11,184 nucleotides of DNA from positions 1 through 11,184 of the forward strand of contig JACCXA010000262.1 of NCBI GenBank assembly GCA_013697365.1, read 5' to 3'. Source of the DNA: Chthoniobacterales bacterium (GTDB lineage: Bacteria > Verrucomicrobiota > Verrucomicrobiia > Chthoniobacterales > UBA10450). Made by a program: the position numbers and the translations under genes. Below are positions 6,667 through 11,184 of this stretch, one piece after another (positions within the stretch are counted from its first letter, which is position 1; every line of letters starts with the position of its first letter). The notes beneath the pieces are model-generated. The model was not told where the DNA came from. It searched no databases and worked only from the letters and a program-made list of their open reading frames with translations.

Positions 6667-9600
6667 TGGAGCCGCGCGATCAATCCGCCCGCACTCGCTT
6701 CCAATCCGAGCTGGATCGCAATTTTTCCGTCGTCGCGTCCGCCGGCTCTGGCAAGACGCGGTCGGTAACCGATCGCATCGTTCAACTCGCCCGTTCGCCG
6801 CACGCGGAAACCGCGCTGCCGCGGCTGGTGGTTCTGACTTTCGCCAATCGCGCTGCCGATGAAATGCAGCAACGCGCGCGCGCAGAGATTCTCGAGGCGA
6901 ATCCACCCTCGGAAGTGCTGGCCGCCTTTAATCGCGCCTGGTTCGGAACGATCCACGCTTTCTGCCTCAAGCTTCTGACCGACTACGGCCACTATCTCGG
7001 CTTGCCGGCGCCGCTCGAGTTGCTGACCGACGACGAGGATTTGTGGAACGAGTTCGTCCAGGAACAAACGAGTGTGGGTCGCTCTCTTGCGCCGGAAGAC
7101 CGGGAGACGCTGCTACGCCTGGCGTCGATTCGGCAGATCATGGAGCTGGGCCGTTGCGCCGGTTCGGCGGGCCTGCATTTGGCGGAGCCATCTCGGTGTC
7201 CAGCGATCCATCTCTGCGCTGTTTATGCCTCCGCGAAAACGGCCAGGAAGAGCGAGACGATCGCGAACTCGATCGCACAGCTCACCGACTGGGAGAAAAA
7301 TTTTCGACACGGCACCGGCTTCGTTCGCTGGCCAATCTGCTTCACCAAAGCCCAGGGCATTGACGAAATCTGGGCCGAGGCCTTTGCCCCTCTGCGGCGC
7401 TGGGTGACCAACACGGCCATCAGCGTCGCGCGCGAAGTGCAGCGCGATTATCGCAACTTCCGTCTCGAGCGCGGCGTGGTCACGTACGGCGACCAGATCG
7501 CGCTCGCCGACGAACTCCTGCAACATCCGGAAGCCGCACACCGTCTCCGGCAGCTCGATCACATTGTCATTCTCGACGAAGCGCAGGACACAGACCCGGC
7601 GCAATTTTCCGTTCTGCTCGAGATCACGCGCCCGCCGGAAGCAACTGGACGCTGGCTGGAAACCCGCGTCGATCCTCCGCGGCCCGGCAGCTTTTGCATG
7701 GTGGGCGATTTCCAGCAGTCGATCTATCACGACCGCGCCGATCTCGCCTACTACCAGAAAGTGCATGACGCGCTGGTCGACGCCGAGGCCGGCGACGCGT
7801 TGACGTTTTCCGTGACCTTCCGGCTCGACCAGCGGCAGCTCGATTTCGTCAACGCCACCTTTCGCGACATCCTGCATGGCGGGCAGGGCCAGGTGCAGTT
7901 TGTGGAGCTGCAGCCGCGGCCGGAAGTATTGCCGGGCCAGGTGATCCGCTTTCCGCTCCCGGGCAAACTGCTCGAAGGCAAAGGCAAACTGAAGGAGCAC
8001 CAGATCGCACGCCTCGAAGCGGACGAATTGGCGCGCTGGCTGAAGAAACTCGGGCCGGAAAAGCTGCGCGCGCGCAACTGGCGCGAGGTCGCCATCCTCT
8101 GTCCGCGGCGCGATTGGCTGCGCACGATGGCGGGCGCGTTGCGCCGGTTGGACCTGCCTGTGGAAGTGCAATCGGAGAGCGATCAACAGGCGGACTCGCC
8201 CGCGTATGCCTGGCTGACTGCGCTTTGCACCACCATGGCCGAGCCGCGAAATCACTACGAGATCGTTGGCGTTCTGCGCGAGGTCTTCGGCGTTTCGGAT
8301 CACGACCTCGCCGTCTTCGCGGACGCACAAGGCTCGCGTTTCCAGATTCAGGAGCCGGTCACCGCGGCCGGAATTGTCTCGTCGCAACTGGCCGATCTTA
8401 CCGCCATTCGCAGCGCGATTCTGGAGTTGCCGCTCTTCGCCGCGGTCGATCTTCTCGTCGAGCGCACCGCCTTGCGCGCACGCATCGCCTCGCTGCCTGA
8501 GGAGGATTTCAGCGAGCCCGTTGCGGACCTGGAGACGTTGCTCACGCTCGCTGCGGAAACCGAGGCGAACGGCGGCACGCTGGCGAACTTTGCCGAGCAG
8601 CTGCGCTCGGAGATGGAGCGGCAACGCCCGGTGCGTCTCTCCTCCGAGAATGCGATCCAGCTTATCACTGCGCAAAAGGCCAAAGGCTCGGAATGGGATG
8701 CGGTCATCGTTCCTTTCCTGGGCCGGCGAATCATCCCTTTCTCTCCACGTTATCCATCGGTCATCAGGATCCCGGGGAGCGACGAAGTGATCGCCGCGCT
8801 GCACAAGGAAGATCGCGAGGCCGAAGTGAAAGAAGCCTATGCGCTGCTCCGCCGACAGGAAATGGAACGCCTCCTCTACGTCGCCGTGACTCGCGCGCGT
8901 CACACTCTCGTCCTCGCGCTTGATCAGGAATTATTCGCGAATGCGAAGGGCAAAGCGCAGGATCCTTCGCAACTTAAATTCTTTCGCGGCGACTTAGGCG
9001 AATCGAGCGCCGAACATCTTGCCGCCCTCTCCGGCAAACCGGACGTCTGCGACGCCACTGCCGCCGCCTGGACGGAACGGGAGACGAACGCGCGTGCCGC
9101 CGAGCCTGCACCGCCGACTGTGGATGCTCTCTCGGTGGAACGTGCCCGAAGCCAGGCCGATGATTTTATTCGCAAACAAAACCCGAGCGGCTTCGAGGAA
9201 CGGCGCGACCCGGCTGAGGAAGAAAAACCAGCAGGGCGCGGACGAACCGCGGGACATTCACTGGTCGACACTCCGGCCACGCTCTACGGCAGTTGGTGGC
9301 ATGCGCTCTTTGAGCACTTCCCGTGGCGCGGCGACCGGAAAGACTGGAATGCCGCCTTCGCAGCGATGGCGCCAGACTCGCCGGAAGGGGCACGTTCGCA
9401 GCGCGAATGGCTGCTCCTTCTCGACCACGCCTTGCGCGCCTCCGTCCTGACGCAATTCCTCCAGCGCCCCGGCCTGGTCGTGCACACAGAGTATCCGTTC
9501 TTCTGGCGCGTCGACGAAAGCCGCTGCATGGAAGGCGTCATCGATTTGCTACTTGTCGATGCGAGCGCCAGGAAGGGCCTGATTCTCGATTGGAAAACAA

Positions 9601-9839
9601 ATCGGCTCGGGTCGAAGAGCGACGGCGGAAGGCTCCGAGCGCGTTACCAGCCGCAAATCGCAGCCTACTCGCGAGCGGTGCGCGCAATCACCAGTCTTGA
9701 CGTGGTGGCGGGTCTCTACGCGACAGCAACCGGCCAGTTGTTGATGTTCGAAGAAGACGAACTCAGCGCAGAGTGGGCGCGGCTGGCGCAGTTGCCCGCA
9801 GGTGAGATGTACGCCGTCGATGGGCTGGACGATATTTGA
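6666..9839 (+). CDS. addA: AddA-like UvrD/RecB-family helicase-nuclease
   Basis: This is the motor and second nuclease of an AddAB-type complex: a superfamily 1A 3'-5' DNA helicase with a RecB-type nuclease at the C-terminus. Numbered from the ATG at 6666 (1057 residues), Walker A ASAGSGKT is at 24-31 (K30). Motif Ia is LTFANRAADEM, followed by GTIHAFC and Walker B DEAQD at 304-308. Motif III is VGDFQQSIY, motif IV TFRLDQRQ, motif V ITAQKAKGSEWDAVI and motif VI LLYVAVTRARH. The nuclease shows WWHALFEHF with H879, GVID at 957-960, DWKT at 975-978 and YQPQIAAY at 994-1001, so all catalytic positions are present. It is shorter than Bacillus AddA (about 1230). Motifs III, IV and V differ from the usual KQSIYRFR, NFRS and HKAKGLE. 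The start overlaps the addB stop (TGATG); GTG at 6663 is an alternative start. RecB is unlikely because an AddB-type partner sits directly upstream and no recC or recD is visible. Confidence 0.92.
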   Translation: MEPRDQSARTRFQSELDRNFSVVASAGSGKTRSVTDRIVQLARSPHAETALPRLVVLTFANRAADEMQQRARAEILEANPPSEVLAAFNRAWFGTIHAFCLKLLTDYGHYLGLPAPLELLTDDEDLWNEFVQEQTSVGRSLAPEDRETLLRLASIRQIMELGRCAGSAGLHLAEPSRCPAIHLCAVYASAKTARKSETIANSIAQLTDWEKNFRHGTGFVRWPICFTKAQGIDEIWAEAFAPLRRWVTNTAISVAREVQRDYRNFRLERGVVTYGDQIALADELLQHPEAAHRLRQLDHIVILDEAQDTDPAQFSVLLEITRPPEATGRWLETRVDPPRPGSFCMVGDFQQSIYHDRADLAYYQKVHDALVDAEAGDALTFSVTFRLDQRQLDFVNATFRDILHGGQGQVQFVELQPRPEVLPGQVIRFPLPGKLLEGKGKLKEHQIARLEADELARWLKKLGPEKLRARNWREVAILCPRRDWLRTMAGALRRLDLPVEVQSESDQQADSPAYAWLTALCTTMAEPRNHYEIVGVLREVFGVSDHDLAVFADAQGSRFQIQEPVTAAGIVSSQLADLTAIRSAILELPLFAAVDLLVERTALRARIASLPEEDFSEPVADLETLLTLAAETEANGGTLANFAEQLRSEMERQRPVRLSSENAIQLITAQKAKGSEWDAVIVPFLGRRIIPFSPRYPSVIRIPGSDEVIAALHKEDREAEVKEAYALLRRQEMERLLYVAVTRARHTLVLALDQELFANAKGKAQDPSQLKFFRGDLGESSAEHLAALSGKPDVCDATAAAWTERETNARAAEPAPPTVDALSVERARSQADDFIRKQNPSGFEERRDPAEEEKPAGRGRTAGHSLVDTPATLYGSWWHALFEHFPWRGDRKDWNAAFAAMAPDSPEGARSQREWLLLLDHALRASVLTQFLQRPGLVVHTEYPFFWRVDESRCMEGVIDLLLVDASARKGLILDWKTNRLGSKSDGGRLRARYQPQIAAYSRAVRAITSLDVVAGLYATATGQLLMFEEDELSAEWARLAQLPAGEMYAVDGLDDI

Positions 9840-9861
9840 GATTCGCGGGTTTCGCGGGCTC

Positions 9862-11184
9862 ATGCAGAATAGGCGAATGCGTTGCCGCAGAGTTGTCCTT
9901 GGTCTGCTGGTCGGCTGGACGCTTTGCCTGCACGCGGAGGCGCAGAAGAGTTTGAATCTCGATGAAGCCGTCGCGCTCGCGCGGAAGCAGAACCCCGAGA
10001 TTCTCATCGCCCGGAAACAACTCGAAGCAGCGCGAGGCGGGATCGTCGAAGCGAAGGCTGGCTATTTCCCTTCCGTCCTTTCCAGCGGCCTGCTGCGGCA
10101 GCGTCAACGCCAGGAATTGTCCCGCCTTCGAGAAGATGACTACAACGCCTCCCTGCGTGTCGTGCAGAGCGTTTACACAGGCGGGGCCACGGCCGGCCGG
10201 ATGGCAATCGCGCGGCTGAACGCGGAAAAGCGCGCCCTGGAACTGACCGCCATCGAGCAGCGCGTCGTGATGGATTTGCGCGTCGCTTATTACGAACTGC
10301 TCCTGAATCGCGCCAAGATCGGCGTGCGCGAGCAGGCGGTGCGCGTCATGCGCGAGGAACTGAAAGCGCAGGAGGAACGCCTCGCCGCCGGGACTGTCGG
10401 CGAATTGAATGTGCGCCGCGCGGAGGTCTCGCTTGCGAACGAACAACCGGAATTATTCGAGGCGCAGACGCGGGTGCAGAATTCGAACCTGCGAATCAAC
10501 GAGCTCTGCGGCGTAACGGCAAATCCGCGCAGTCGGGCGGCACGATTTGAGCCGACTGGGCAGCTCATCTATCGGCCGCGCTATCCCGACCTGACGGAAA
10601 GCCTGCTCCACGCGCGCGCCGTGCGGGCCGAGATCAAAGCACGCGAACTTGACGTGGCCATCGAGGAGCAACAACTGATCGTGGATCGAAGCGAGCTTCG
10701 CCCGCGCGTCGAGGTTTTTACCGGCTACGAAGTCTACAGCGAGCGCGATCCCGAAGTGGGGAGCCAGTTTAACCACGGATATGTCGTCGGCTTGAACGCG
10801 GGCTGGCATATCTTCGACGGGTTCGCGACTCGCGGCCGCATGCAGGCGACTCGCGCTCGTCGCGAGGCTGCCGCCGAGGCCCTGCAGGCGGCCCGACTTT
10901 CAGTCGAATCCGAAGTTCGGAGCGCTTTCTTCGATCTGCAACAAGCGGATCGCGTCCTGGAATCGGAAACAAAAAATGTGGAGAGCGCGAGCGAGTCGCT
11001 CGAGCTGGCGCGCGGCAATCTGGGCGCGGGCTTGGGCACGCAGCTCGATGTCCTGCAAGCGGCGGCGGATGTGACGCGGGTGCGAACGACGCGGTTAAGC
11101 GCAATTTTTCTGCACAATGTGGCACTGGCACGGCTGGCGCGGGCCACGGGACGTGAACCGGAAGAGCTTGGGTTTCGTTCCCGA
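9862..11184 (+). CDS. TolC-family outer-membrane efflux protein, cut by window end
   Basis: TolC-family proteins form trimeric outer-membrane channels with a periplasmic helical tunnel for efflux pumps or type I secretion. The open frame runs 441 codons to the window end without a stop. It begins with a basic, hydrophobic signal peptide (RVVLGLLVGWTLCLHAEAQ, about 10-28, likely cut after AEA), then LNLDEAVALARKQNPEIL, the usual family opening. Two homologous helical repeats follow: one with AYYELLLNRAK...RLAAGTVGELNVRRAEVSL, the second with FFDLQQADRVLESE...ARGNLGAGLGTQLDVLQAAADV ending near ARLARATG. Since both repeats are present, only a short C-terminus is missing. C22 is not in a lipobox, so a lipoprotein is unlikely. 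The start is ATG at 9862; ATG at 9877 is a possible alternative that keeps the signal peptide. Neither has a strong ribosome site. It lies 22 bases after addA, across a gap containing a TTCGCGGG direct repeat, so it may be co-transcribed. The substrate and pump partner are not visible. Confidence 0.9.
   Translation, partial: MQNRRMRCRRVVLGLLVGWTLCLHAEAQKSLNLDEAVALARKQNPEILIARKQLEAARGGIVEAKAGYFPSVLSSGLLRQRQRQELSRLREDDYNASLRVVQSVYTGGATAGRMAIARLNAEKRALELTAIEQRVVMDLRVAYYELLLNRAKIGVREQAVRVMREELKAQEERLAAGTVGELNVRRAEVSLANEQPELFEAQTRVQNSNLRINELCGVTANPRSRAARFEPTGQLIYRPRYPDLTESLLHARAVRAEIKARELDVAIEEQQLIVDRSELRPRVEVFTGYEVYSERDPEVGSQFNHGYVVGLNAGWHIFDGFATRGRMQATRARREAAAEALQAARLSVESEVRSAFFDLQQADRVLESETKNVESASESLELARGNLGAGLGTQLDVLQAAADVTRVRTTRLSAIFLHNVALARLARATGREPEELGFRSR

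Noticed and set aside
7113..8903. 596-codon minus-strand open frame inside addA
   Set aside because: It lies wholly opposite conserved helicase motifs of addA. The product is rich in R, A, H and Q with no domain pattern, as expected from the antisense of a high-GC gene.
3664..9839. AddB-AddA pair read as an anti-phage defence system
   Set aside because: Motif content fits housekeeping AddAB resection. No methylase, reverse transcriptase, toxin, transposase or other defence neighbour is present.
1..11184. tRNA, rRNA, CRISPR arrays, insertion sequences or attachment sites
   Set aside because: I found no regularly spaced repeats, transposase motifs, tRNA-like cloverleaf or rRNA-like stretches. 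Gaps between genes are short and described separately.

Overview
The window is GC-rich (roughly 60%) chromosomal DNA from a Gram-negative bacterium. A TolC-type outer-membrane protein and an AsmA-like envelope protein show that it has two membranes. My best guess is Verrucomicrobiota (Spartobacteria/Chthoniobacterales-like), based on the AsmA-like and small-membrane-protein types, the divergent AddAB pair and the palindromic intergenic repeat. This is an inference from memory of such genomes, not a database result.

Left part, minus strand (3057 down to 1): a 797-residue membrane-anchored AsmA-like protein is followed by the 5' 190 codons of endonuclease IV (nfo), which runs off the window edge. 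The 93-bp gap between them is almost filled by an imperfect palindromic repeat, and the nfo start codon lies at the tip of one repeat arm.

Middle (3058-3663): a 167-bp divergent intergenic region separates the minus-strand pair from a plus-strand series. The first plus-strand gene encodes a 90-residue protein with two predicted membrane segments. A 166-bp gap follows, holding a long imperfect hairpin and then two small, mutually exclusive hairpins just ahead of addB.

Right part, plus strand (3664-11184): addB and addA overlap by 1 to 4 bases and encode the two subunits of an AddAB-type helicase-nuclease for double-strand-break processing. Both nuclease domains look intact. The AddB-like subunit lacks a Walker A motif and the Fe-S cysteine cluster, and several AddA helicase motifs are non-canonical. 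A TolC-family outer-membrane protein gene starts 22 bases after addA and is cut by the window end with nearly all of its domain present.

Functionally the window combines DNA repair (endonuclease IV for abasic sites, AddAB for double-strand breaks) with envelope genes (AsmA-like, small membrane protein, TolC-like). I see no mobile element, CRISPR array, RNA gene or clear undescribed system. The observations most worth checking are the two structured intergenic repeats, the possible addB leader switch and the divergent AddAB motifs.
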